Assembly (NCBI GenBank): GCA_017425245.1
Contig: JAFOOX010000029.1
Coordinates: forward strand, 1 to 64,000
Origin: Gammaproteobacteria bacterium
Lineage (GTDB): Bacteria > Pseudomonadota > Gammaproteobacteria > Enterobacterales > Neiellaceae
Length of the DNA stretch: 64,000 nucleotides
Direction: 5' to 3'
This document shows positions 48,017 to 60,093 of the stretch, one piece after another. The position numbers were made by a program, and so were the translations under genes. Under the pieces are notes generated by a model. That model did no database searches. It was not told where the DNA came from and saw only the letters and a program-made list of their open reading frames with translations. Each line of letters starts with the position of its first letter. The first letter of the stretch is position 1.

Positions 48017-48459
48017 GCAACGCGTTCTGGCAGACCAAAACTCTGGAACAGATGACCAGCGAGGAGTTTGAATCGCTCTGTGATGGTTGTGGCAAGTGTT
48101 GCCTTAACAAAGTGATCGATGATGACACCGATGATCTCTATTTCACTGATATCGCTTGCCGCTTGCTCGACAGCAAGAGTGGCGCCTGCCGTGATTACAG
48201 CAATCGTTTCAGTTTGGTGCCGGACTGCGTCAAGGTGGACCCGGCCGACGAAGAATCTTTTTTGTGGTTGCCGCCCAGCTGTAGCTATCGGCGGGTGAGG
48301 GAGGGGCGGCCTCTGCCCAGCTGGCATCCGTTGCTGACTGGGAGCAAGGCCCAGATGCATAAACTGAAAATGTCGGTAGCCGGCCGTAGCGTGCCCGAGT
48401 CGCGCGGCTACGGCCTGGTCGAGCGGATCGTCAGCTGGCCACTGGTCGACCGCGATTGA
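48013..48459 (+). CDS. ycgN: YcgN family cysteine-cluster protein
   Basis: A 148-residue protein of the YcgN (UPF0260) family. It carries the metal-binding cysteine cluster LCDGCGKCCLNK near residue 25 and further cysteines at CRLLDSKSGACRDY and PDC. Members are thought to bind zinc or an Fe-S centre; function is not known. Its start overlaps the transglycosylase stop by four bases, and its 3' end overlaps the converging dsbB by 29 bases. Confidence 0.92.
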   Translation: MSNAFWQTKTLEQMTSEEFESLCDGCGKCCLNKVIDDDTDDLYFTDIACRLLDSKSGACRDYSNRFSLVPDCVKVDPADEESFLWLPPSCSYRRVREGRPLPSWHPLLTGSKAQMHKLKMSVAGRSVPESRGYGLVERIVSWPLVDRD

Positions 48460-48973
48460 GCCAACAGAGTAGCTGACAGCCGATAACGGTGGCGGCTACC
48501 AGCAGCGAGATGCTAAACACCACCACCAGCCATTGCACCATCGACAGGCCGGCCAGTGCCCAACTGCTCTCTTCACAGACGCCGTAGGCTTCAAACATCC
48601 ACGGCAGCCATTGGTTAAGCGGCAGCCATGCGGGAAATTCCGGGGAGCTGGCGCAGGTGGGGATCAAGGGCGGATTCAGCTGCAGCATCAGGTGGCCCCA
48701 GGACAGCCACAAGCCCCAGACGCTGCTGGCCAGCCACAGGCCGAAGGCTCCCAGACGCAGCAACAGGCTGGTTGGAGCTATTGCCCCGACCAGGCCAGCC
48801 AGCATCAAGCCAAGCATAGCGCAGCGCTCATAGATGCAGAGCTCGCAGGGGTCGAGCTTAAGCCCATGCTGAAAGTAGAGTGCGATCAGCTCCAGTGCCA
48901 GAGCTACCGCTGCCATGGTCAGCCAAGGCCAACGCTGGTGGGGTAGGCGACCGATCCAGATGACAATGCTCAT
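48431..48973 (-). CDS. dsbB: Disulfide bond formation protein DsbB
   Basis: A 180-residue inner-membrane enzyme with four helices that reoxidises DsbA and passes electrons to quinones. The first pair is the CxxC in DPCELCIYERC; the second pair is the cysteines in IPTCASSPEF and YGVCEES in the second periplasmic loop. The end of the gene overlaps ycgN on the opposite strand. It lies downstream of nhaB on the same strand, as in Vibrio relatives. Confidence 0.95.
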   Translation of the reverse strand: MSIVIWIGRLPHQRWPWLTMAAVALALELIALYFQHGLKLDPCELCIYERCAMLGLMLAGLVGAIAPTSLLLRLGAFGLWLASSVWGLWLSWGHLMLQLNPPLIPTCASSPEFPAWLPLNQWLPWMFEAYGVCEESSWALAGLSMVQWLVVVFSISLLVAATVIGCQLLCWLNRGRPVAS

Positions 48974-49192
48974 TGCTCTTCTACCTTCTTGGGCTGTGCC
49001 CGGTTGAGTGACTAATAATCACGCCATCGTTCATCCAATAATGGATGCTCCGGCAGCGCACCATTAGGCGCATGGTGGACGGCAGGCTTGTCTTGGGGCC
49101 TGCTTGCTGTTGGACCATGATAATGAAATTCGAGCCCTATCAGCGACAAAGGCGAGACATCCCGCCCTTGTCTTGGTTACCGAATATGACCG

Positions 49193-50779
49193 TCAGTGGC
49201 TGGTTGGCACTTCCGTAGCCATGGATGTCATGTGATGAATCCAACCCCAGTCATAGAACAGCGCTGTCATCGGTGTCAGTACAAAGAGTATGGCCGTCAG
49301 GCTGACCACGATCAGCACCAGCGTGTAGGGCAGGGCCATCCACACCATGCGGCCGTAACTCAGGCGGATCAACGGCGCCAATGCCGACGTCAGCAGGAAC
49401 AGAAATGCGGCCTGGCCGTTGGGGGTGGCGACCGATGGCAGGTTGGTGCCGGTATTGACGGCAACTGCCAGGAGATCAAACTGATCGCGGCTGATGATCC
49501 CCTCCTTGAGTGCGTTCATCATCTCGGTGATGTAGACGGTACCGACAAAGACGTTGTCGCTGACGGCCGACAGCAGACCGTTGGCCAGGAATACCCGCCA
49601 CAGTTGGCCATGACCTTCGAACGACAATACCCAGTGAGTCACCGGTGCGAAGAGCTTTTGATCGGCGATCACGGCCACCACTACAAAGAACACGGTGAGT
49701 AGGGCGGTAAAAGGCAGTGCTTCATGGAAGGCTTTGCCGAGCGAATGTTCTTCGGTGATACCGGTAAAGGCGGTTGCCAGTACGATCACCGATAGACCGA
49801 TTATGCCCACTTCTGCTAGATGCAGAGCCAGCGCCACTACCAGCCAGATGATAATCAGCCCCTGCACGCATAGATTGACCTTGTCGCGCAGGGTGCGATT
49901 GGCTGCCTCATGCGCTTCGAACTCGCGCAGGATGGTGCCCACATGTTCGGGCAGTTGGGTTCCGTAGCCGAATCGTCTGCTTTTCTCAAGCAGTGCGCAG
50001 GTAAGTAAACCTGCAACCAGCGTCGGCAAGCTGACTGGCGCCACACGAATCAGGAAATCGATAAAGTTCCAACCGGCGACATGGCCGATGATCAGGTTTT
50101 GCGGTTCGCCTACTAGGGTACAGACGCCACCCAGCGCGGTACCGACGGCAGCATGCATCATCAGTGAGCGCAGGAAGGCGCGAAACTGATCGAGATCGGA
50201 GCGTGATAGGTCAGGTAGGTCATCGTCGTTGTTCTGATCATGATCGGCATGTTGAGCACGGCCTGACGCCACGCGATGATAGATGGCGTAAAAGCCAGTC
50301 GCGACGCTCATCACCACGGCAATCACCGTCAGGGCGTCGAGGAATGCCGACAGGAAGGCACCAGCGAAACAGAATGCCAGTGACAACATCACCTTGGAGC
50401 GGATCCGCAGCAACATCTTGGTAAAGATGAAGAGCAGCAGATCCTTCATAAAGTAGATACCTGCGACCATGAAAATTAGCAGCAGGATGACCGGGAAATT
50501 GTGAGCGATCTCGCTATAAACGGTTTTTGGCGAGGTCATGCCGATAATCACCGCTTCCAGTGCCAGCAGACCACCGGGCTGCAACGGGTAGCACTTAAGG
50601 GCCATGGCCAGAGTCAGGATGAACTCTGCCACCAGCAGCCAGCCAGCGGTGAAGGGATCGAAAACAAAAACCACCGGATTGATGACTAAAAACAACAGGA
50701 TTAGCAGTTTGTACCAGTCTGGCGAATGGCCCAGAAAGTTGCGGGTAAAGGCGGTTAGTATGTTGGGTGAATCGGCCAC
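49193..50779 (-). CDS. nhaB: Na+/H+ antiporter NhaB
   Basis: A 528-residue membrane antiporter that expels sodium in exchange for protons. The opening [34 protein letters not shown] and segments such as [40 protein letters not shown] and [20 protein letters not shown] are diagnostic. A His/Asp-rich cytoplasmic loop ([14 protein letters not shown], near residue 200) is unusual in its charge. The GTG at 50779 is chosen, with GGAGAG upstream. fadR is divergent, as in E. coli. Confidence 0.96.
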   Translation of the reverse strand: MADSPNILTAFTRNFLGHSPDWYKLLILLFLVINPVVFVFDPFTAGWLLVAEFILTLAMALKCYPLQPGGLLALEAVIIGMTSPKTVYSEIAHNFPVILLLIFMVAGIYFMKDLLLFIFTKMLLRIRSKVMLSLAFCFAGAFLSAFLDALTVIAVVMSVATGFYAIYHRVASGRAQHADHDQNNDDDLPDLSRSDLDQFRAFLRSLMMHAAVGTALGGVCTLVGEPQNLIIGHVAGWNFIDFLIRVAPVSLPTLVAGLLTCALLEKSRRFGYGTQLPEHVGTILREFEAHEAANRTLRDKVNLCVQGLIIIWLVVALALHLAEVGIIGLSVIVLATAFTGITEEHSLGKAFHEALPFTALLTVFFVVVAVIADQKLFAPVTHWVLSFEGHGQLWRVFLANGLLSAVSDNVFVGTVYITEMMNALKEGIISRDQFDLLAVAVNTGTNLPSVATPNGQAAFLFLLTSALAPLIRLSYGRMVWMALPYTLVLIVVSLTAILFVLTPMTALFYDWGWIHHMTSMATEVPTSH

Positions 50780-50995
50780 GGATCGCTCTCCAGCAAGGAC
50801 AGGCGGATGAAATGTCGTAAAAGAACAACAAAGCATAGAGCTTGTTCGTATTGAATCCTATGACCCGGAGCAAGAACGGTGCATGGATCACGACTGATGG
50901 CACTGGGTGGCAGTGCCGCTGTACCGACGGATTGTTGGCGTGGGCTTCGGTGGTAAGATGAGTCGCCATTTACCGTCCGAGAAAGTGTGTCGCGA

Positions 50996-51715
50996 ATGAT
51001 CATCAAGGCGCAGTCCCCTGCCGGTTTTGCCGAGGAGTACATCATCGAGTCGATCTGGAATAACCGCTTTCCACCCGGTTCCATCCTCCCCGCTGAACGT
51101 GAATTGTCTGAACTAATCGGGGTAACCCGCACCACCTTGCGTGAGGTGCTGCAGCGGCTGGCCCGTGATGGCTGGTTGACCATCCAGCACGGTAAACCGA
51201 CCCGAGTGAACAATTTTTGGGAAACCTCCGGGCTTAACATTCTGGAAACCTTGGCACGTCTGGATCAGCAGGGGATCCCTGAACTGGTAGACCAGCTGTT
51301 AGCTGCACGTACCAACATCAGTGCCATCTTCATTAGAGCAGCGATCAAGCACAACGCAGCCACAGCTGAGATGGTGCTGGCAGAAGCGGAATCCTTGGCT
51401 GACGAAGCCATCACCTTCACTGATTTTGACTATCGCTTAAACCATGCTTTGGCGTTCGCCTCGAACAACCCGATTTATGCTCTGATCCTCAACGGCTTCA
51501 AGGGGCTTTACGCACGGGTTGGTGGTTATTATTTCAGCCATGCCGATGGCCGGGCTTTGGCGCTGGCCTTCTACCGTCGCCTGCGCGAGCTGGCGGCGGC
51601 CGGCAATTTTGAGGATGTGGCGCAAGTGGTGCGGAGCTATGGTATGGACAGCGGCAAGCTTTGGCAGCAGTTCCGCCATGATGTTCCCAGCGATCTGGCC
51701 GATCGCCGCAACTGA
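50996..51715 (+). CDS. fadR: Fatty-acid metabolism regulator FadR
   Basis: A 239-residue GntR-family regulator almost identical in its DNA-binding half to the E. coli protein ([58 protein letters not shown]). It represses fad genes and activates fab genes, and is released by long-chain acyl-CoA. The C-terminal half is more diverged but keeps [19 protein letters not shown]. The ATG at 50996 gives E. coli length; a GTG at 50987 is less likely. Confidence 0.97.
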   Translation: MIIKAQSPAGFAEEYIIESIWNNRFPPGSILPAERELSELIGVTRTTLREVLQRLARDGWLTIQHGKPTRVNNFWETSGLNILETLARLDQQGIPELVDQLLAARTNISAIFIRAAIKHNAATAEMVLAEAESLADEAITFTDFDYRLNHALAFASNNPIYALILNGFKGLYARVGGYYFSHADGRALALAFYRRLRELAAAGNFEDVAQVVRSYGMDSGKLWQQFRHDVPSDLADRRN

Positions 51716-51738
51716 TCTGCGGTTATCGAGTACCAACA

Positions 51739-51764
51739 AAAACGCCTCCAATCGGAGGCGTTTT
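51739..51764. terminator. Bidirectional terminator between fadR and sodB
   Basis: A perfect stem, AAAACGCCTCC, loop AATC, GGAGGCGTTTT, lies 23 bases after fadR and 15 bases from the end of sodB, with A and T runs on either side. Confidence 0.9.
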
Positions 51765-51779
51765 GCATGAGGCGCGGGC

Positions 51780-52364
51780 TTAGCCGGCGTAGTTACTGGC
51801 GGCGAAATCCCAGTTGACCAGTTTCCAGAACGCTTCGATGTAGGTCGGACGGGCGTTGCGGAAGTCGATGTAGTAAGCGTGTTCCCACAGGTCGATGGTC
51901 AGCACCGGGGTGACGCTGCTGTCGGTCAGCGGGGTGGCGGCATTGCTGGTGTTGACGATGGCCACAGTGCCGTCAGCCTTTTTCACCAACCAGGTCCAGC
52001 TGGAGCCGAAGTTGTTGATGGCGCTGTCGGTGAACTTGGCTTTGAATTCGGCAAAGGAGCCGAATGCTGCGTTGATGGCATCGGCCAGAGCGCCAGTAGG
52101 CTCGCCTCCGCCGTTTGGGCTCAGGCAGTGCCAATAGAAGGTGTGGTTCCAGATTTGGGCGGCGTTGTTGAACACCGGGCCCGTTGAGCTCTTGATGATC
52201 GCTTCGAGCGATTTGCCTTCAAACTCGGTACCTGGGATCAGGCTGTTGAGTTTGACCACGTAGGCGTTGTGGTGTTTGCCGTGGTGGAACTCGAGTGTTT
52301 CCGCCGAGATGTGCGGAGCAAGGGCGTCTTTGGCGTAGGGCAAGGCTGGAAGTTCAAAGGCCAT
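51780..52364 (-). CDS. sodB: Iron superoxide dismutase SodB
   Basis: A 194-residue cytoplasmic enzyme that turns superoxide into oxygen and peroxide. Metal ligands and signatures are in ETLEFHHGKHHNAYVVKLN, IWNHTFYWHCLSP, and the late DLWEHAYYIDFRNARPTYIEAFW. The residues around AAQIWNHTFYWHCL point to the iron form. The ATG at 52364 gives the normal start. grxD is divergent, as in E. coli. Confidence 0.97.
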   Translation of the reverse strand: MAFELPALPYAKDALAPHISAETLEFHHGKHHNAYVVKLNSLIPGTEFEGKSLEAIIKSSTGPVFNNAAQIWNHTFYWHCLSPNGGGEPTGALADAINAAFGSFAEFKAKFTDSAINNFGSSWTWLVKKADGTVAIVNTSNAATPLTDSSVTPVLTIDLWEHAYYIDFRNARPTYIEAFWKLVNWDFAASNYAG

Positions 52365-52612
52365 GATGATGTCTCCGTGTGGCTGTACCCGCGTGAGGTG
52401 TTGGCTATCGCGCGAGAGGGTGTTGATCCGAAACGAATCAAGTCCGACAATTTTACTCAGGATTGGCGCTTTGTGAACAGGCCCTGTGCAGCGGGGCCGG
52501 CGCGATGCCAAACCAGTCTTGCAGAGCGGCGGTAAATGTCCATCCGTCATTATGACTATTGGCCGATACGTGTTGCGCCTACAATCAGCCCACTTTGCCA
52601 ACAGGGGTACCT

Positions 52613-52963
52613 ATGGAAACCATCGACCGCATTAAGAAGCAGATCGCCGACAACCCGATTCTGCTGTACATGAAGGGCTCGCCCAAACTGCCAAACTGCG
52701 GTTTTTCGGCCCAGGCCTCCCAGGCATTAATGGCCTGCGGCGAAAAATTCGCCTTTGTCGATATCCTCCAGAACCCGGACATCCGTTCCACCTTGCCGGG
52801 CTACGCCAACTGGCCGACTTTCCCCCAGCTGTGGGTGGAAGGTGAACTGATCGGTGGCTGTGACATCATGCTGGAAATGTTCCAGAAGGGTGAGCTGCAG
52901 GCCCTGATCAAAGAGGCTGCCGCCCGTCACAAAGATGATGCCGCAACCTCGGCTGACGCCTGA
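52613..52963 (+). CDS. grxD: Monothiol glutaredoxin GrxD
   Basis: A 116-residue monothiol glutaredoxin that carries a glutathione-ligated [2Fe-2S] cluster and delivers it to targets. Motifs are ILLYMKGSPKLPNCGFSAQASQAL with the single active cysteine, ANWPTFPQLWVEGELIGGCDI. The ATG at 52613 is preferred over a longer frame from 52559. A strong terminator follows. Confidence 0.96.
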   Translation: METIDRIKKQIADNPILLYMKGSPKLPNCGFSAQASQALMACGEKFAFVDILQNPDIRSTLPGYANWPTFPQLWVEGELIGGCDIMLEMFQKGELQALIKEAAARHKDDAATSADA

Positions 52964-52986
52964 GTCTGGTTACTGCTGTTGATACT

Positions 52987-53016
52987 GACAGGCCGCAGCT
53001 GCGGCCTGTCGTTTTT
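52987..53016 (+). terminator. Intrinsic terminator after grxD
   Basis: A 12-bp self-complementary hairpin, GACAGGCCGCAG/CTGCGGCCTGTC, is followed by G and five T, 23 bases after the grxD stop. The opposite strand lacks a comparable T-run right at its end, so it mainly serves grxD. Confidence 0.9.
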
Positions 53017-53021
53017 CTGTT

Positions 53022-53855
53022 TCAGTAAACTTCTGGGATGTAGGTCTGTTCGTGACGCGGCGGGCGCACATAGCCTTCGCTGTTGATTGGCGGCAGTTCG
53101 ACCGGCGCCAGTTTGAGTGGCTGGTAGGGGATCAGGCTTAGCAGATGGCTGATCAGGTTGAGGCGGGCGCGCCGTTTGTGGTCGCCGTTGACCACGTACC
53201 AAGGCGAATGCTTGCTGTCGGTATAGGCAAACATCGCATCTTTGGCCTTGGAGTACTCAACCCAGCGGCTGCGTGAGAACAGATCCATATCACTGAATTT
53301 CCAGCGCTTGGTTGGATCTTCAAGACGGTCACGGAAGCGTTTCTCCTGCACCTCGTCGGACACCGAGAACCAGTATTTGATGAGGACGATGCCGGAGCGG
53401 ATCAGCATCCGTTCGAACTCGGGGCAGGTGCGCAGGAACTCTTCATATTCGCTGTCGCTGCAAAAGCCCATCACCCGTTCCACCCCGGCTCGGTTGTACC
53501 AGGAACGGTCTAGCAGCAAGATTTCGCCAGCGGCTGGCAGATGGGCAACATAACGCTGGAAGTACCACTGGGTCCGTTCGCGGTCACTTGGCTTGGCCAG
53601 GGCCACTACCTTGACGATGCGCGGATTGAGCGCGGCAGTCACCGCCTTGATGGCCCCACCTTTGCCGGAGGCGTCACGCCCCTCGAAGATCACCACCACC
53701 CGCAGTCCTTGGGTGCGTACCCATTCCTGTAGATGCACCAGTTCCACCTGGAGCTGCTCCAGCTCTTTGGCAAACTGCTTTTTGTTGATGTCGCCATGGC
53801 TGGATTCATGGTGCCCCATCTTGGCTTTCTTGCTGTCTTTGTTCTTGCTGCCCAT
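53022..53855 (-). CDS. ppk2: Polyphosphate kinase 2
   Basis: A 277-residue PPK2 enzyme that moves phosphate between polyphosphate and nucleotides. Walker A is VVIFEGRDASGKGGAIKAV, followed by PRIVKVVALAKPSDRERTQWYFQRYVAHLPAAGE, the Walker B region LLLDRSWYNRAGVERVMGF, and the lid KRFRDRLEDPTKRWKFSDMDL. It has a charged N-terminal tail of about 30 residues. The ATG at 53855 follows GGGGTGAGC. Direction of catalysis (class I, II or III) is not decided by sequence reading. Confidence 0.94.
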   Translation of the reverse strand: MGSKNKDSKKAKMGHHESSHGDINKKQFAKELEQLQVELVHLQEWVRTQGLRVVVIFEGRDASGKGGAIKAVTAALNPRIVKVVALAKPSDRERTQWYFQRYVAHLPAAGEILLLDRSWYNRAGVERVMGFCSDSEYEEFLRTCPEFERMLIRSGIVLIKYWFSVSDEVQEKRFRDRLEDPTKRWKFSDMDLFSRSRWVEYSKAKDAMFAYTDSKHSPWYVVNGDHKRRARLNLISHLLSLIPYQPLKLAPVELPPINSEGYVRPPRHEQTYIPEVY

Positions 53856-54078
53856 CTGCTCACCCCTGACTGTGTTCTTTAGCAAGGATAGTCGCTGACA
53901 TCTGGCGGTCATCTCTGTGTGTAATTCTGCGCGCCCTCCCTGGTGCCACATGGCCCGTACGCCGGTTGACTGTCGCCTTGACGACCGGCGTTTTCTTTTT
54001 CGCATTTAGGATTGGCCGCATCTGGTTCGACCTGTAGCTTTGGGTGAAAATGTCCGCCGTGTCTCACAGGGGATAGTG

Positions 54079-55617
54079 ATGATGTTTTCTGATGCCCGTC
54101 GCTTATTGGCACTGCCGCTGGTGTTGATGTCGCTCAGCGCTGCCGCCAGCGGCCCGATGATCAAACCTCGTATCGTTGGTGGTGAGCCCGTGACGGCAAG
54201 CAGCCACCCCTGGATGGTTAGCTTGCAGCATCTGCCTTGGGGTGACGGCCGTAGCTTTTACAGCCAGCATCAGTGCGGCGGCAGTCTGATCGCGCCTGAT
54301 TGGGTGCTTACCGCAGCCCACTGTACCGATGGCCAACGGCCTCAGGAGATGCGGGTGGTGGTTGGGGGCGGTGATGTGACACCGCAAAACCTGACTGAAA
54401 CGCAGTTGCTGACGGTCGAAGCGGTCTATCAGTTCGCCGGCTATGACGATAGTTCGCTGGATCAGGACCTGGCGCTGCTGCACGTACCGGGTGCCCGCGC
54501 CGCGGTCTATGCCCAGCCCGCGACTGCGGCACAAACCAACGCCCTGCGCCAGGGCGATCCTCTACACGTAGTGGGTTATGGCATCACCGAGGATGGTGAT
54601 GTCTCTACCCGTTTGTTGGGGGTTGACCAGCCCTTTCGTGGCATTGGTCAAGGTTGCGCCATGGTTCCTGTTTGGGGTGTCGGCTGGCTGACTGACAACA
54701 TGATTTGCGCTGGTGCTGTGGCTGATGAAGACAGTTGCCAGGGCGACAGTGGCGGCCCGCTGTTTGTGCGCAGTGGCAATACCGTTGTTCAGCATGGATT
54801 GGTGAGTTGGGGCTTCCGTATTTGTGGTGAGGCATTTCCGAGCGTCTACACCCATCTGGCTAACTATGGTGACTGGCTGGCCGGTCAGCAGCAATGGGGC
54901 GTGGCCACCCAGGTGCTGACACCGCAACTGGACGCTAATGTGGTGGCTGCAACCATGGCGGTGACCAACCATGGCCAGCAGGCTGTGACCCTCGATGAAG
55001 TGGTGATCCCGGCAGGCTGGACACTCAGCGCTGACCCCTGCTCCAGCCAGACACTGGCGGCTGGCGGCCAGTGCGAGCTGCGTTTGTCACTACCGCCACG
55101 CGCCAGTGGTGGCAAGGTGAGCGTGGTTGCTGCCGATGGCGAAGAGCGCCAGGCAACCCTGACCGTTCCCCGCTACCGTTCGTTGTTTAGTGAAACCACG
55201 GTCAGTGGCCATGTGCCCGCCTTTAGCAACTGGTCGATGGTGCGGGAGCAACCCCAGGCCACCTTTAGCACTGATGGTGGTAGCGCGCCCATGCTACTGG
55301 TGGCAGATCGCGAGGGGACGCTGCGCATCGATTGGCAGGCGAACAGCGACAGTGCCGGCGCAATCCTCTACAACCTCAGCCGTAATGCGGTGGTTGGTGG
55401 TAGCGACGGGCGCAGTGGCAGTTGGACTGCCCTGGTTAATGCCGGTGACCGCTTGGAGCTGGTGGCCTCTGCAGGTGGCGCTGCCACCTTCACGCTGACC
55501 AATGTTGAATTGAGTGAGTCAGGCGTTGGCGCCGACGATAGCGGCGGCGGTGGCTCGGCCGGCCTGCTATGGCTGGTTACACTCGCTGCTCTTGTCAGGG
55601 CCCGGCGCCGTCCCTAG
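54079..55617 (+). CDS. Secreted trypsin-like serine protease with GlyGly-CTERM sorting tail
   Basis: A 512-residue exported protease. A signal peptide ends near ASG, then a zymogen junction RIVGGEPV. The triad is histidine in VLTAAHCTDG, aspartate in LDQDLALLHVPG and serine in SCQGDSGGPLF. Two beta-rich domains follow (about residues 275-365 and 365-480, the latter like a pre-peptidase C-terminal module). The end is SGGGGSAGLLWLVTLAALVRARRRP, a GlyGly-CTERM signal: glycine run, membrane helix, basic end, cut by a rhombosortase. Such proteins leave by the type II system. It is divergent from ppk2. Confidence 0.93.
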   Translation: MMFSDARRLLALPLVLMSLSAAASGPMIKPRIVGGEPVTASSHPWMVSLQHLPWGDGRSFYSQHQCGGSLIAPDWVLTAAHCTDGQRPQEMRVVVGGGDVTPQNLTETQLLTVEAVYQFAGYDDSSLDQDLALLHVPGARAAVYAQPATAAQTNALRQGDPLHVVGYGITEDGDVSTRLLGVDQPFRGIGQGCAMVPVWGVGWLTDNMICAGAVADEDSCQGDSGGPLFVRSGNTVVQHGLVSWGFRICGEAFPSVYTHLANYGDWLAGQQQWGVATQVLTPQLDANVVAATMAVTNHGQQAVTLDEVVIPAGWTLSADPCSSQTLAAGGQCELRLSLPPRASGGKVSVVAADGEERQATLTVPRYRSLFSETTVSGHVPAFSNWSMVREQPQATFSTDGGSAPMLLVADREGTLRIDWQANSDSAGAILYNLSRNAVVGGSDGRSGSWTALVNAGDRLELVASAGGAATFTLTNVELSESGVGADDSGGGGSAGLLWLVTLAALVRARRRP

Positions 55618-55655
55618 ACTGGCGCCCCCTTGCCTCGGACAGTTGTTGAGCAGTC

Positions 55656-57835
<2,180 letters not shown>

Positions 57836-57866
57836 GTGCCAAATTACTATGACAAGAGGTTGAATC

Positions 57867-58208
57867 ATGGACTTTTTTATTGCTTCTGCTCACGCTAATC
57901 CTGCCGCTGCTCAAGGATCACCTACCGCTGGTTGGGACCTGATTTTCATGCTGGTGATCTTCGGCCTGATCTTCTATTTCATGATCTACCGTCCGCAGGC
58001 CAAGCGCGTCAAAGAACACAAGGCGCTGATGTCGTCGATCAGCAAGGGTGATGAAGTACTGACCCAGGGTGGCTTGCTCGGTCGCGTCGCCAAGGTTGCT
58101 GACGACAAAGACTATGTGGTCATCGAAGTGGCCGACAACACCCAGGTGATGGTGCAGAAGTCTGCGATCAGCGCCGTGCTGCCGAAAGGCACCCTGAAGT
58201 CGCTGTAA
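57867..58208 (+). CDS. yajC: Preprotein translocase subunit YajC
   Basis: A 113-residue protein with one membrane helix (about residues 27-47, [23 protein letters not shown]) and a small cytoplasmic domain containing [20 protein letters not shown]-like family residues. It is an accessory of the SecDF complex. It has a leading 23-residue periplasmic segment. The gene lies 31 bases after tgt. Confidence 0.97.
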   Translation: MDFFIASAHANPAAAQGSPTAGWDLIFMLVIFGLIFYFMIYRPQAKRVKEHKALMSSISKGDEVLTQGGLLGRVAKVADDKDYVVIEVADNTQVMVQKSAISAVLPKGTLKSL

Positions 58209-58231
58209 GGCGCCAGCCAAGGATCATTCCT

Positions 58232-60082
58232 GTGCTCAACCATTATCCCTGGTGGAAAAACCTGCTCATCGCCTCTGCAGTGCTGCTGGTCGGCCTGTTC
58301 GCCATCCCCAATTTTTATGCTCCCGATCCAGCTCTGCAGATCTCGGCTGGTCGTAACGCTTCAGTCACTATCGATACCGCTGGCAAGGTGCGTGAAGCCC
58401 TGATTGCGGGTGGCATCAGTCCCAAATCGGTGGCGGTTGAAAAAGAGCGTCTGTTGGTGCGCTTGACCACTGATGACGAGCAATTGCCGGCGCGTGCCTT
58501 AGTCCAGCAGGTATTGGGCGATAGTTACACGGTGGCACTCAATCTGGCACCAACGACGCCGGGTTGGCTGGATGCCATTGGTGGCTCGCCGCTCAAACTG
58601 GGTCTCGACCTGCGCGGCGGTGTTCATTTCTTGATGGAAGTGGACATGAAGACCGCGATGGAAAAAGCCCAGAGCCAGATGATCGATGATTTCCGCTCAA
58701 CCCTGAGCGAAGGCGGCATCAAAGGCGTGGCCATGCGTCGCGACCGCGACAACGGCGTATCCTTGCGCTTTGCCAACGCTGAACAGCGCGATCAGGGCGA
58801 GACGCTGCTGGCCAAACGTTTCCTCGATCTGCAGTTCCTGCCGGGTGTGGATGCACGCAGCCTGCTGGCCCTGCCTACCGAAGCGCGGATGAAAGAGCTG
58901 CGCGAATTTGCTGTGCAGCAAAACATCACCATCTTGCGTAATCGCGTCAACCAATTGGGTGTTGCTGAGCCGCTGGTGCAGCGCCAGGGTGCCTCGCGTA
59001 TCGTGGTTGAGCTACCGGGGGTGCAGGATACTGCCGAGGCCAAAAAGATACTGGGCGCTACCGCGACCCTTGAGTTCCGCATGGTGGATACCGAGAACGA
59101 TCTGGCCACGGCTGTCGGTGGCCGGGTGCCCGCCGGTTCCGAGTTGCTGAGTGATCGCGATGGCCGCCCGGTACTACTCAAGAAGCGCACGGTGCTCACC
59201 GGTGACCATATTGTCGGTGCCGGTAGTAGCCCCGATGAAAATGGCATGCCCAGGGTCAGTATCGATCTGGATGGTGCCGGTGGCAGCAAGATGGCGCGCG
59301 AGACCAAGGACAATATCGGCAAGCCGATGGCAACCCTGTTTATCGAGTTCAAAGGAACCGGCGAGCGTGATGCCCAAGGCAATCCTGTGTTCGTCAAAAA
59401 GCAGGAGGTGATCAACGTTGCCACTATCCAGAGCCGCCTCGGCAGCAGCTTCCAGATTACCGGTCTTGATTCGCCGGCCGAAGCCCATGAACTGGCGCTG
59501 CTGCTGCGCGCCGGTGCTCTGATTGCACCGATCCAGATTGTGGAAGAGCGCACCATTGGCCCGAGCCTAGGCAAGGAGAACATTGAGCGTGGTATTGAGG
59601 CCATTCTGTTGGGATTTGTGGTGCTGGTGATCTTTATGGGTGTGTATTACCGCAAGTTTGGTCTGGTGGCCAACGTGGCCCTGTTCGCCAATCTGGTCGG
59701 TATTGTCGGCATCATGTCGATGATCCCCGGTGCTGCCCTGACCATGCCCGGCATGGCCGGTATCGTCCTCACATTGGGGATGGCGGTGGATGCCAACGTG
59801 CTGATTTTCGAGCGTATCCGCGAAGAACTGCGCGATGGAAAGTCGGTGCAGCAGGCGATTCATAGCGGTTTTGACAATGCCTTCAGTTCCATTTTTGACG
59901 GTAACATCACCACCCTGATCACGGCAGTGATCCTGTTCTCGGTCGGCAGTGGGCCGGTGCGCGGTTTCGCTGTGACCCTGATGATTGGCATCGTGGTGTC
60001 GATGTTCACTGCCATCATTGTGTCGCGAGCCATCATCAATAGCGCTTGGGGCGGCAAACGTCTCGACCGGCTCTCGATCTAA
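58232..60082 (+). CDS. secD: Protein translocase subunit SecD
   Basis: A 616-residue inner-membrane protein with six helices and a large periplasmic part. It uses the proton gradient to help pull proteins through SecYEG. Typical blocks are [16 protein letters not shown] near residue 125 and the C-terminal [28 protein letters not shown] with the proton-relay aspartate. The start is a GTG at 58232 with AGGA upstream. secF follows 11 bases later. Confidence 0.98.
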   Translation: MLNHYPWWKNLLIASAVLLVGLFAIPNFYAPDPALQISAGRNASVTIDTAGKVREALIAGGISPKSVAVEKERLLVRLTTDDEQLPARALVQQVLGDSYTVALNLAPTTPGWLDAIGGSPLKLGLDLRGGVHFLMEVDMKTAMEKAQSQMIDDFRSTLSEGGIKGVAMRRDRDNGVSLRFANAEQRDQGETLLAKRFLDLQFLPGVDARSLLALPTEARMKELREFAVQQNITILRNRVNQLGVAEPLVQRQGASRIVVELPGVQDTAEAKKILGATATLEFRMVDTENDLATAVGGRVPAGSELLSDRDGRPVLLKKRTVLTGDHIVGAGSSPDENGMPRVSIDLDGAGGSKMARETKDNIGKPMATLFIEFKGTGERDAQGNPVFVKKQEVINVATIQSRLGSSFQITGLDSPAEAHELALLLRAGALIAPIQIVEERTIGPSLGKENIERGIEAILLGFVVLVIFMGVYYRKFGLVANVALFANLVGIVGIMSMIPGAALTMPGMAGIVLTLGMAVDANVLIFERIREELRDGKSVQQAIHSGFDNAFSSIFDGNITTLITAVILFSVGSGPVRGFAVTLMIGIVVSMFTAIIVSRAIINSAWGGKRLDRLSI

Positions 60083-60093
60083 GGAGCACTATC

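Noticed and set aside
49050-49192. Hairpin GACAAAGGCG...CGCCCTTGTC after nhaB as terminator
   Set aside because: The stem has a mismatch and no T-run follows on the nhaB strand; support is too weak to annotate.
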